A stretch of DNA of 64,000 nucleotides, from the NCBI GenBank assembly GCA_024516155.1, contig JAJJXM010000063.1, positions 124,001 to 188,000 of the forward strand. The letters run 5' to 3'. Made by a program: the position numbers and the translations under genes. Below are positions 10,740 to 21,288 of this stretch, piece by piece. Each line of letters starts with the position of its first letter. The stretch's first letter is position 1. The notes under the pieces were generated by a model that searched no databases, was not told the DNA's origin, and saw only the letters and a program-made list of their open reading frames with translations. Source of the stretch: Pyronema omphalodes (lineage: Eukaryota; Ascomycota; Pezizomycetes; Pezizales; Pyronemataceae).

Positions 10740-10752
10740 TGCTGCATGCAAC
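10740..10752 (+). repeat. Right target-site duplication of LINE A
   Basis: TGCTGCATGCAAC, identical to 4696-4708, immediately follows the tail of LINE A. Confidence 0.93.
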
Positions 10753-10962
10753 CAATCACCCCTCATATTAAAATACGCCTGCCCCTGAGACACCGAAAAG
10801 GAAGAAGAAGGAAAGAATGAAAGAAAGAAAGCAAGAAGGAAGCGGAAGGAATAAACAATGGAAACAAAACACAAGTTCTCTGTCACCTGCGATCTCCGCC
10901 CCCCGCGCTTACTCCCCCTGGCTTTTCTGTCCCCCTGGCCGCTTCCATCGTCCTCGTATTAT
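10753..10962. other. Probable right-hand remainder of the Harbinger element
   Basis: Removing LINE A joins 4708 to 10753, so this stretch should continue the Harbinger element. It holds a purine-rich GAAG/GAAA tract (10797-10850) and a C-rich tract, with no ORF. A clean terminal repeat was not found before the LINE B tail begins at about 10963. Confidence 0.4.
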
Positions 10963-13763
10963 TACCTTTTTCTTTATCTTTTTTTATTATTAATTTTTTT
11001 TCTTTTTTTTTACAAGGTAAACAAAGGAACTGCCTAATGCAGCTATCTAGAGGGTCACTGCATGCGAAAGGATGTCATGTTGTGGGTAGTAGGTCAGCAG
11101 TAGATGAGGGCTACTCCCTTCTACGGGTCTTGCTCAACCTGAAGTAAGCCCTTGCCGAGGTTGCGACTTTCATCGTGGAGATGAAACATGAGAGAGTCTT
11201 GGTGCCAGATGGCGAGTTGAGGATGGCATCGATGTTGATGCGGGTGTTGCCGCCAAGTTCAAGGTCTTTCTTGAGTGTTATACGGGCTCCCAGGGGCTCA
11301 GGACAGCTTAGCATGAGGTGTCTCGGTGTGTGAGGACGATGAATAGGGCATCCACAGTTGCAGGCGGGGTATGCTTCTGTCGGGGGGTGGTCCAGGCATT
11401 GCAGAAAATAGATATGACGGGTGCGCAGCGCAAGGATGGCAGTGGGAATGCAGCGGGGGTAGTCGGAGTACGCGATGTCAAGACGTTGCCGGTGCGGTGC
11501 GGTGTACAAGCGGGGGCGGGGTAAGGAAGACGAGTACCATCCTTCCCAGTCTGCGGTGTAACGTTCGCGGGTTTGACCCTTGAACCAGATGATGGAGGTT
11601 AGGAGTGGCGCTTCGGTTGTAGTGTTGTAGCATGGCGGGCGAGTTGATCGGCGTCTTCGTTCAGGGGGACATCCGTGTGTCCTTGGACCCAGTCAATGAC
11701 GATCGAGATGCCCTATTCACCGAGTTTGTTGGCGATTTGGTGGATGTGCCTGGGGATGACTTGGCCGGGGCCTCGAAGGAGGTGGGAGGCGCGGGCAAGT
11801 GCTGCCTGATTGTCTGTAAAGATGTGAACTCGTTTGTCATACAGGTGATGTCGACGGGTCAATTGGTAGCACGTATGGAGGCATTCTACGATCGCCGTCA
11901 CCTCCGCATCGAATACTTCGGCTTCGCTGCCCATGGGTACCACCGAAGCAACCACTCGTGGCAAGCCGTGGCGGATAGTATAGCCTGCTCCGGTTGCATT
12001 CGCGATCTGGAAGCCATCCGTGTAAATGACAATGGTGTCTTCGCGACGGCGGAGGGCATGGACTAAGAGCAGATGCTCATCGGCGGTTTCTGTCTTGGGG
12101 GCCGAGGAGATGTCGATGTGGATTGGTGCAGTAGGCTTGTCAGCGGCAAGAATGCTGGTGGTGTTCTCGATCTCGGCGTTGGGGTGGACCCAGGTGTGTA
12201 GGGTGTTCAGGACGCGGAGAAGGGGCGTAGGGGGGTGGCCTGCCCGATGCCATCGGTTGTCATATCCGAGGTCGACTTCGATGGAGGCAGCAGCAGTGCT
12301 GGGGGCTGGGAAGGATGTGGGACAGCGCTCGATGACGGGGTGTGTCGCCACGAGAGTCAGGATCCTGAGGGCGTATTTGCATTGGCGGTTGTCGAGTTGT
12401 GTGTGTACTGGAGATAGGGAGGCCTCGTTGTGGAGGGCCAAGATACGTGTCGTCCGGAAGGCTGTGAGTATGCCTGGCAGGGCGGAATTCTGTTGGGTTT
12501 GTAGGCTGGTGCCTGAGGTCTCTCTGGTATTTCCACCATACCTCCGCGCCAAAGTCCGCACTAGACTGGACGCATGCCTGGTACATTAGTCTGCTGGCAG
12601 AAGGGGACAGACCTGTCTCGTACCGTGCTAACGTACACAAAGCGTTAAGGGTCCTTTGCACAGCCGCTGATCTGTTACGTACATGATGTGTAAAGGTGAG
12701 TCGCCGATCTGAATACATTCCTATACACATCACCACATCCTTCTCTCCTCCCTGTGTTCCTACCGTGATCACTGCACTGTTCGGTAACCTAACCTTCTCG
12801 TCTTTCGTAACTGTATCCACTCTAGCCCCGTCGAAGTGCATCAGTTCAAACTTTGCGTCATGGACGCCCACTGCGTTTGCGTCCGCCCAGTTGAAGGCAG
12901 TGGTGGTGAATTGTCCCAGCGTTCGTGCGTTGTCTTTCCTTGTGCGACCTTGGACGACGACTGCTACGTCGTCGATGTAGCTGGGCAGCCACGCGTATGG
13001 GTACACTGCTTCAGGGGTGTCAAACATGGGGCGTGATTGTAGTAAAAAAAGGATGGGCATTGCGGGGGAACCCTGGGGGATACCCGTTTTAATGGAACGT
13101 TGTTTGTTGACTTGTCCATCAGATGCCAGGGGTGGTTGTGCGGTATTCGAGAAAGGATGGACACCGCGGGTTCACTGGTTGTGGGCATCCGAGCTGCCGG
13201 AGTGCCTGGCTCGGTCGCTCAGCTGAGACGTTTTCGAACGCGGTACGAAAGTCGAGGAGGAGTGCGGAGGTCAGCAGCCCTTTAGTTGTACCTATCCCAA
13301 CGTCGTGTACCAGCGCCATAGCTACATGTATCACTGATCGCTGCGGACATCTTCCTATCTGGCCTTTATGTGGCACCCTATCTGTGTCCGCCATCGCTCC
13401 GAGACAGGTTGCCCTCACTTTTGCGAGCGTCTTGCCAAGGCAGTTTGAAAGAGAGATTGGTCCGTGCGCTTTGGGGCTGCTATAGTCGGTTGTATTCGGT
13501 TTGGGGATAATGGCCGTCGTTGCCTCTCTCCAGCATCTTGGGTGATATCCGTCTGTTCCTAACGTGGCGTATAGTTGATCAGCAGCTTCGGGTACAGCAA
13601 GATACGCATGTCCTAGGCAGGCAAAAGGAATTCTCTCTGGGCCGAGGGCTTTTTTCGGGGGGAAAGTGAATATAGCCCTCTTGACATCCTCCGGCATAAA
13701 GGTCGACCATCGCAGTTCGTGGCGGGGCAGTAGTCCGAAGGACGGTGGCGGTGGGGAGGTGGG
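10963..13763 (-). mobile_element. LINE B: minus-strand LINE remnant (family 2)
   Basis: The 3' end is the A-rich tail seen as T-rich sequence at 10963-11012 on the plus strand. Coding sequence for the C-terminal two thirds of ORF2 runs leftwards from 13763. The 5' part (endonuclease and ORF1) is missing because the Gypsy LTR starts at 13764. It lies in opposite orientation to LINE D (15790-18620), its relative on the other side of the Gypsy remnant. Confidence 0.85.
11108..13763 (-). pseudogene. LINE B ORF2 fragment (reverse transcriptase and RNase H)
   Basis: In minus-strand order, a Pro-rich linker (TPTSPPPPSFG) leads to reverse transcriptase blocks TTAIIPKPNTTDYS, ALLLDFRTAFENVS and, after a frameshift near 13100, PYAWLPSYIDDVAVVV with an intact Asp pair. 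Next come the RT thumb region (YETGLSPSASRLMYQACVQS) and RNase H blocks IVIYTDGFQ, EVFDAEVTAI and IFTDNQAAL; the fourth block is disrupted around 11700. The tail HPPTEAYPACNCGCPIHRPH is a Cys/His motif. Several frameshifts split the frame, so no functional protein is encoded. Sequence in the thumb region is visibly close to LINE D. Confidence 0.88.
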
Positions 13764-14289
13764 TGTCAAGGTATGACGAACGGAAGTTCGAGGGACACGC
13801 GTGACAGGGCAGGGGGACAGGACTTGGCGGGGCTCCTGAAGCCGAACGGGAAGCAAGGACCGAAGTGTACAACGAACAGTCGGCACACCAAAGGAGGGAC
13901 AAGGACAGGACAAGAGTGACGTGAGTCGAAGAGAGAGATAAAACTGAATTCCTGGCAAGGAAGACAAGAGAAGCACAAGACGTTCGATGAAGAATTCCAA
14001 CCATTGGGAGGCAAGCCTCCTTATGTACAGACAACTGCCAGCACTCTTCCTGGGCCGTCAACCAACATCGCTACATGATCTTCGTTTTCCGTTCTCCATC
14101 ATCCAGCTGGTATCCTGCAACGCCACAGCCCTCACAGCTCGTTATATGTCATCCATCATCAAGTCAATGATCAAGTCCATCATCACCACGGCACGGCACA
14201 CAACAACGACACAACGGCAAAACAACAAGAACACGACAACAACACGAACACAACACAACGATCTGGCTCGTCAGCCGTATGCCGTTATA
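13764..14289 (-). repeat. LTR of the Ty3/Gypsy element (3' LTR on the minus strand)
   Basis: About 526 bp, starting TGTCAAGG on the plus strand and ending near CCGTTATA at 14289. The reverse complement aligns along its whole length with the solo LTR at 20268-20808: both share the CCTTGACA end, GGAGGCAAGCCTCC, CATCATCAAGTC-type repeats and the ACAACA-rich end. It sits directly downstream of the chromodomain-bearing ORF, as a 3' LTR should. It interrupts LINE B. Confidence 0.85.
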
Positions 14290-15785
14290 GTATCCCCGCT
14301 TTAGGCTCGAGTTCCTACGAGAGGAGAAGGTCTGTCTGGGCACAGCTGATGGAAGGTACGGCGGACTCGGTTTCTGATAGATTTGTTTCTGGTTCTCAAG
14401 TTGGGGAATCGTGGCCTGTCCACTTGAGAGGATACTGTAGGTTTCCTCGAGACCAACAACCGTCCAAGATTTCGTCGACGAACCATTCCACTTCACCGTC
14501 CACCACTACGGGTAAGGGCGGTAAGATTATCTGTCTGAGAAGGGGGTCCGAAGGCGTAGCGTTCAGTAGTGATACTGGGAAGGTCCTATGGTGGTTCATC
14601 GTGTCTAGGATATCCAACTCACAGGCGTGGGAGCCAAAGGGGCGGACAACGGTAGAGGGACCGAGGTTTTTGTTTTCCAGTTTTTTTGATGCGCTGCGGG
14701 TTCTCAGGTTGCGGGCGTTCAGCCACACGAGGTCACCTGGTTTGAAGACCGGCGCTGGGAGTCAGGAGCTGTCTGGGGCTGCCACGTGGCGGGCTTTAGC
14801 ATACTTCATCTCGGAGCACAGGACGTCGCGAATCTGGGACATTCTTGCCGCTACTTCACTCGCGTTCACTTCTTCAGGGTTGTCTGCCCTGATTTCTAAC
14901 TCAAACGAACATTTTGGGTGTCGGCCGTACACGGCGTAAAACGGGGACAGCGATGTTGTGTCTGATACTTGATTGTTGGCTGCAAATTCTGCCAAGGGTT
15001 AAAACGTTTTCCAGACATCCTGTAGGTAGCAGACGTACGCCGGGAGGTACTCTTCGGTAAGCGCGTTTATTCTCTCTGTGTGGCCGTCGGTTTGGGGTTG
15101 AAAAGCAGTGCTTGTAGCAATCTCAATTCCCATACAATTTGCGAGGTGCTTCCAGAAGTCAGCCACAAATTGTGGACCACGGTCGGATACCACCGTATCC
15201 CTAAGGCCGTGGAGTTCGAAAACGTTATATAGGGACAGCCGTGCGAATCCTTTCTCGTCTATGCTGGAATTGCAGGGCACCATGTTCCACTGCTTTGTGA
15301 GTCGGCAAGCCATCGCGCATATCGCGTCCAATCCATCAGATACCGGGAGTCCTGTAACAAAGTCCACGGATATGTTTTGCCACGGGTGATGCAGGACTGG
15401 CAGGGGTTTCAGGGTTCCATAAGGCCCATGGCGGGTCGCCTGTGTTCTCTTGCAAGTATGGCAGTTGCGGACGCCTTGGTCCACATCCTTTCGCGTCGAA
15501 GGCCAGTAGTGATTTCGAGCGAGGAGTTCAAAAGTTTTTGCACGCCCCGGGTGTCCCATGGTCAGGGGGTCGTGATGGTCTTGTAACAGCTTTAGACGTA
15601 ATTTCTGCAGTGCTGGGCAGATAGAGACAATGGCGATGATACAATCGGTTTTCTAGCGCAGAACAGTCGGCGAGTGAGATTTCCTTGCAGAGGTGCGTTT
15701 CGTCTTCTAGCATTCCCAACACTCGGTTTGGGAATGAATATGTCTTGTAGCCCTCACGGAATAGGAGGTCTCATTCTGAGGGTGC
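14290..15785 (-). pseudogene. Ty3/Gypsy chromovirus pol fragment (integrase and chromodomain)
   Basis: Minus-strand reading gives an integrase zinc domain (GHPGRAKTFELLARNHYW followed by CHTCKRTQ) and a catalytic core with VDFVTGLP, VSDRGPQFVADFW and TAFQPQTDGHTERIN. After an in-frame stop near 14996 come LAEFAANNQ and FYAVYGRHP, a further stop near 14760, and a chromodomain-like end with EVEWFVDEILDG, YPLKWTGHDSPTWEP and LCPDRPSP just before the LTR. Chromodomains steer integration to particular chromatin. Protease, reverse transcriptase and the 5' LTR are absent; the fragment ends abruptly near 15785 against LINE D. Confidence 0.87.
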
Positions 15786-15789
15786 AAAT

Positions 15790-18620
15790 GTCATGGGCGG
15801 GGTCATACATGGTGCCGCAGAGCTCGGGGCTCAGTACCACGCCAACCCCACCCGAGAGAATCTGGACGACTGGGCCAACACCTCCGTGACAACATCGTAC
15901 AGGCGGCCAAAACATCCGCCCCCATCCTGCAGATAACCCCTCGATCAAAGAAATAGTGCACCCGGAGGTAGCAGCCGCCCGCAAACAAATGACCCTGGCT
16001 CGCCGTCACTGGAAACGCATCAGGACCAACGACAACCACACAGCGTATAAGCAGCTACGAAACACCTACCATCGCTCTATACAACATGCTAAGGACGCAA
16101 AATGGCAGGAATACCTGGCTCGATCGGAAGGCCCAGACGTGTGGCAAGTGTTCAGGTACACAAACCCTCGTCGGTCCCAGCTAACCCCCAACCTCCGAGC
16201 AGCAATAAACTGACAGGAAACAGAATGTAGCTCTTTCGGATCAAGAATCGAAGCCTTCCAGAAACTGTTTCTCCCACCACCTCCGCCCCCCCGCCCCCCC
16301 CTGTCCCCCTTACGCCCAGCAGAGAACTACAATGGAACACCTTCACACCTGCTGAAATCAAGACTGCCATTTTCACGTCGTCGCCAAAGAAGGCACCCGG
16401 GCCCAACGGAGTTACGTTTGCCTGCCTCAGGCCAGTATACATGGTTATCCCCAAACACATCAACATGCCCTACGCCACACTGGGCATGACAGGATACCAC
16501 CGACGCTCCTGGCGACAAGCCACAACGTTCATGATCCCCAGGCCACATAAGACCGACTACAGCAACCCAAAGGCGGAAAGACCGATCGCCCTTTTGAACT
16601 GCCTAGGTAAAGTCCTCGAGAAGCTGATTGCAACACGCTTGGGGGCCATGGCAGACACCCATGGTCTGCTACATAGGGAGCGAATGGGAGGACGCCCTCA
16701 GCAATCCACGGTGGATGCAGCGATGGCATTAGTACACGACGCACAGATGGGAAAAACCAACGGCATGAAAACAACTGCGCTCTTCCTAGACGCACATGGG
16801 GCGTTTAACAATGTCTCCATCGACAGGCTGCAGCAAACCATCCGCCAACTCGGCTGCCCGAAACCGGTGATCTCGTGTTGCAAATCATCTCTCGAGGACC
16901 GCACAATCGCCTTCGCTTTTGATGGCCAAACCGACAGACAACGCCACGTGAAGACCGGAATCCCGCAAGGTTCCCCTGCGTCCCCCTTACTATTCCTGCA
17001 ATATCTACGCCCGCTATTCGACGAGTTAGAACTGGTACACCCTTACGCATGGACGCCTAGCTAGACAGCCGACGTAGCTATAGTGAATTCAGGGCAGAAC
17101 GCGCAAAGACGACGGACGCACAATGGAAAAGATGACGGCGACAGCTTTCAGATGGGCCGACGTCAACGCAGTAGCTTTCGACGACTCCCAGTTGGAACTA
17201 CTCCACTTTCACTGGGCTCGTGCTTATACAATTACCGCAGAAGAGAAGGTTAAGTTGCCGAATGGGACAGTGGTCACACTGTGTACGCAGGGAGAGGAGA
17301 AGGACGTAGTTCGCTGGATCGGCATGTATTTAGACAGAAAACATACCTTTAGACAACATGTGAATAAGAGAGAAACTGCAGCACGAAGCACCCTTAACAC
17401 ACTGTGTAGGCTCGCACAATACGAGACAGGTCTGACACCTTCTGCCACGAGACTGATATACCAGGCATGTGTGCAGTCCAGAGCAGACTTTGGCGTGCAG
17501 ATATGGGGGAATAATCAGAGAGACCTTGCCAACATCCTTCAAACACAACAAAACACAGCACTCCGCCCGATCCTCAACGCATTCGCCTCCACACCCGTCC
17601 TGGCCCGCCGTAACAAAGCGGCGCTTCCCCCAGTAACTACACAGCTTGAGAACCAGCAGCGGAAGTACGCTCTTCGAATCCTCACCCTCCCGGCTTCACA
17701 CCCAATCATCGAGAGCTGCCCCAGCTGTTTTCCCGCTCCAGGAGCCGACGAAGCCTCCATCAACAACGACAAAGAGTACGACCACCCATGGAATCTGGCC
17801 GTACGCCCCCTGACACGCCTTATCCATACCCCCTGCACCCTCTCCCCATGGATCGCGCCCAACGCCGAGATCGAAGACACCTCGCAGGACGTATCCGATC
17901 ATGAGTCCGCAACCTCAATTACCACCGATATCCCCATCCCCCGCACAACGACGTGATCGACGAACACCTACTCCTACTGCATGCCCTCCGCCGCCGCAAC
18001 GACAGCATCCTACTCTACACGGAAGGCTCCAAAATCAACGGTATGACGGGAGCAGGGTACACCATACCCCACCGCATACCCCCACCAGTAAGATCCATAA
18101 TCCCCATGGGCGACATGGCCGAAATCTTCGATGCAGAGGTCACAGCCACCCACGAAGGCCTACACACATGTCTGAAATACAACCTACAATACTCCCTATT
18201 GGGGACAATGATCCACGTCTGCATGGACATCCAGGCTGCCGCTTACAGGACCTCCCACCTACGCTGCGGCCCCCGACAAGGAGTCGCCCGCAACATTCAC
18301 GCAGTCGCTCGCAACCTCAGGGAATATGGCACCTCTGTCTCCCTCCACTGGATCCCGGGCCACCCCAGCTCCCCGGTAACACAACCGCCGATGACCTGGC
18401 CGCTCAAGCCACAACGATTCAACCTCGACGACTACCTCCCATGAGCATAACATGGCTGCGACAACGCACTCTGGAACGCCACTCAAGCGAATGGCCGGAG
18501 TGGTACAACTCCTCTCCCAAGCCCAAACCGACACAGCAACCACTTACCCCGTCGCCCCTGCATTACCAACAACCAACGGAAATTCTCCGGTTTTTGCGGG
18601 GGAATTCGACATAGCGACCG
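15790..18620 (+). pseudogene. LINE D ORF2 fragment (family 2; reverse transcriptase and RNase H)
   Basis: The element begins between the endonuclease and RT regions (ENLDDWAN, QAAKTSAPILQITPRSKK), passes a stop and frameshift near 15952, a Pro-rich poly-C linker (16275-16310), then RT blocks TTALFLDAHGAFNNVS and TGIPQGSPASPLLFLQY. The next block reads PYAWTPS, a TAG stop, then TADVAIV, so the first Asp of the catalytic pair is replaced. RNase H follows at 17990-18450 with LYTEGSKING (Asp to Glu), IFDAEVTA and VCMDIQAA; the last block is split between two frames. The tail ends near 18620 without the Cys/His motif. It is defective. Confidence 0.86.
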
Positions 18621-18870
18621 AAGCCTAACACAGCAACCGCTGACCCCCCCCTGGATTTCTGACGACAACAACAATTTCCCAAATTTTCGATTCGGTAATC
18701 GATGTCTTACCTCGAGATTACCCCGAATCTCGATTTTAGGAACCCCCCTAGCATTTACCGTCGATATGCAGCGAACAAACACGATTCGACGACATCCGGG
18801 CTGGATTACAGGCACTTTCATCAACGCCGCTCCACCACCCGCCCTCCAATCAGGAAACCGACCTTATTTT
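18600..18870 (-). repeat. Dispersed repeat R, copy 2 (inverted relative to 1-275)
   Basis: The reverse complement matches the first 275 bases of the window over most of its length, including AATCCAG plus poly-G, CGGTTGCTGTGT, ATTGTTGTTGTCG and the GATTCGGGGTAAT block. It lies right after the truncated end of LINE D and before LINE E. Identity of the repeat family is unknown. Confidence 0.6.
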
Positions 18871-19189
18871 CGGTTTTGGCATACCAAAATCCCCCCCCCC
18901 CCCCCAAAACCTTCCCCCACCAGCAGCACTGGTTGTGGTGATACCCGAAATTTCCCCCCTTTCGGGCCCCTTTCCTCGGGAGAAATCTTCGTGCTCGCTT
19001 AGCAAGAGCCTCGTTCCGTGACTCCTTGTCATCGATTATCATACCACCGGTTAAGCGTGGGATGCTAACGCACGCATCCCTGTCACGCGCTCGCGTGAGC
19101 AGGTACCCGAGAATATTTTTAGCCCCGACGAGCTTTTTCAAATCAACGCCCTGCACGCTGGCTCCTCCGCGATCGCAACCTCCAATAAA
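18871..19189 (-). other. Unassigned stretch with a coding-like minus-strand segment
   Basis: A 15-base poly-C run lies at about 18892-18906. On the minus strand, 18980-19156 reads DLKKLVGAKNILGYLLTR then SIPRLTGGMIIDDKES and EALAKRARRFLP, which looks more protein-like than chance, but I recognise no family. It may be part of repeat R or of the truncated gene content of another element. Confidence 0.3.
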
Positions 19190-20262
19190 TCAAGGACAGT
19201 CACCGGAAAAATTTCCGAACGCCGTACCAAAAAGTCCGACTGTAGAATTGACCTCGACCTCCTCCTCAAACATGCCACCCAACCGAAAACAAACACTCCT
19301 GTGAACATTGATGGGACCCACGTCTACACAATGCTGACTGCTACGCACACCGACAACGACCCCGACATTGACTCTCAATCCAACTCAGACCTGGATCTCA
19401 AGGACAGCCAGCACGCAGTAACTGCATCAGACATCTCCATCAGGACCTTATCCGAATTGATCAGGACAAACGTCATGCATCTCCTCCGCCCAATGAATCA
19501 ACACCTCGAAACTGTGATCAAACGCATCGACAAACTATATCGAATCACCACCGAACCCCAAACCAGCCACCTCGGTGACAACCCCCCCCCCCCCCCCGAC
19601 ACCGCACCTGCCACCAAGGCCATCACCAATGACGTACACCGATTGATAGCGAGATGACATATAATCGAAGAAGTCTTCTGCAGCAACAACATCGCCATCC
19701 CCCTCGACGCACCCTGGACTGCAACCCGCCCCTCCAATGCACCCTCGACACTGTGGGCGGACCCCTGCAAGACCAAAACGCTCCTCGTAGCCAGCCCCCC
19801 CACCAACCCCACACCCGCCACTACTCGGCATGTCGTCACACGACAGCCCCGAACCCGCCCCCATCAAATCGTTCTGCCCTGCCCCAACCCCAGTGTCCTC
19901 CCGATCCACAGCAGAGTGGAAGTGAGCTTCGCAGTGAACCAAGCACTGCTGGAGGCCAAAGCACCCTCTCACACGGGAGACACTACGGTCCGCAAAAACC
20001 AAGTGGGAACTATGATCCTGACACCGACCCTGCTACCACTGCCAAAGAGCTAAGCCCACACTTAGACACAAGACAACACGCTGCCGGAACGTTACACCCC
20101 GATCTCGTCAACCCTTGCATCGACGAAAGATGGTACACACTGGCCGTCCACAGCCGCCCCGCGGACATCTACCCAGACACAGAGGCAGGAATGCGCCTCC
20201 TACGGGAAGAAATCAAACGGAGGAACTACCCGGTCACCCTGGCCCAGACTCCATGGTACATG

Positions 20263-20813
20263 ACAACTGTCGCGGCTCACCGCTAGCAAGTTAGATTGTT
20301 GTGATGTTGTGTTGTTGTTGCCGTGTTGTTGCCGTGTTGCCGTTGTGTTGTTGTTGTATTGTTGTTGTGTGTCGTGCCGCGCGGATGATTGACTTTGATG
20401 ATCGACTTGATGATGGATGACGTAGCACGAGCCGTGAGGGCTTTGGCGTCGCAGGGTGTTAGCTGGATGATGGAGAACGGGAACAAAGATCAGGTGGCGA
20501 TGTTGGTTGACGGCCCAGAAAGAGTGCTGGCCGCTTTTGGTACATAAGGAGGCTTGCCTCCCCGTGGTTGGAGATCGTCATCGAACGTCTTGTGCTTCTC
20601 CGGTCTCCCCTTTATAGGAATCAGACTTCTCTTTCTTTCCTCGACTGATGTCGCTCTTGTCCTTGTCGTTGTCCCTGCTTGCGTGTACCAACCGTTCGTG
20701 GCGTGCTTTCGGTCCTTGTCCGTGATCAGTTCTCGCGATCCTGCCTAGCCATGTTCCCCCTTGCCCTGTCAAGTGTGTCCCTTGAACCTTCCATTCGGAA
20801 CCTTGACAACGAC
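20263..20813 (+). repeat. 5-bp target-site duplication around the solo LTR
   Basis: ACAAC at 20263-20267 and ACGAC at 20809-20813 flank the LTR (four of five bases match). Five bases is the usual Ty3/Gypsy target duplication. Reading-frame continuity of the interrupted LINE ORF1 independently supports these positions. Confidence 0.75.
20268..20808 (+). mobile_element. Solo LTR of the Ty3/Gypsy chromovirus family
   Basis: The 541-bp sequence starts TGTCGCGG and ends CCTTGACA. It is the reverse complement-like relative of 13764-14289, with matching interior blocks (GGAGGCAAGCCTCC, GTTGACGGCCCAG, the TGTTGT-rich 5' end). No internal retroviral-type genes adjoin it, and host LINE coding sequence resumes on both sides, so it is a solo LTR left by recombination between two LTRs. 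The TGTTGT-rich start and the AGGCAAGCC palindrome are hallmarks for finding other copies. Confidence 0.87.
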
Positions 20814-21288
20814 GGCAGAAAAGCGTGCTGGCAAGACGGCCTCCAGTGTAGTAATTGCAGTGCGCACGCCCGACCAGTCAGCCCTCCTCCAATGCCGTGA
20901 GATGCTGGTCCTGTGCGAAGCGCAAAGGGTTACCGAATACTTCACCGCGAGGAAAACCGATCAATGTTGACGGTGCCAACTTTACGGCCATCACGACGCA
21001 ACCTAAACTGGACCCCCCGGACCGATCTGCGCCCTCCGTGGAGAAGAACACCCCACGGAGAACCACAACTGCACCGAATGCCTGACGAGAAACAGTAAGT
21101 CGTGCTCACACACTAAGTACCAATGCAGAAACTGCGTGGAGGCTGGCATGCCCGAACACGACCAGCTGCGTTTCTCAAACAATGCCCGACACGCCTCCCC
21201 ATCCACAAGGCAGCCAGAGAGGCAACCCAACCCGCCGCCCCTACCTTAGCCAACCCTACTGACAGAGACACCAACATGATCCAACATG

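Noticed and set aside
1000..10800. Terminal inverted repeats for the Harbinger element
   Set aside because: Weak inverted similarity around GCATGCAG is too gapped, and half of the left-hand candidate match involves sequence that belongs to LINE A.
11318..12589. Plus-strand ORFs across LINE B
   Set aside because: They are antisense shadows of the minus-strand RT and RNase H sequence, which has clear motifs.
18821..19156. Minus-strand 111-codon ORF as a real gene
   Set aside because: It runs through a poly-C/G tract into repeat R and matches no family; only the 18980-19156 part looks coding-like, so it is kept as an unassigned stretch.
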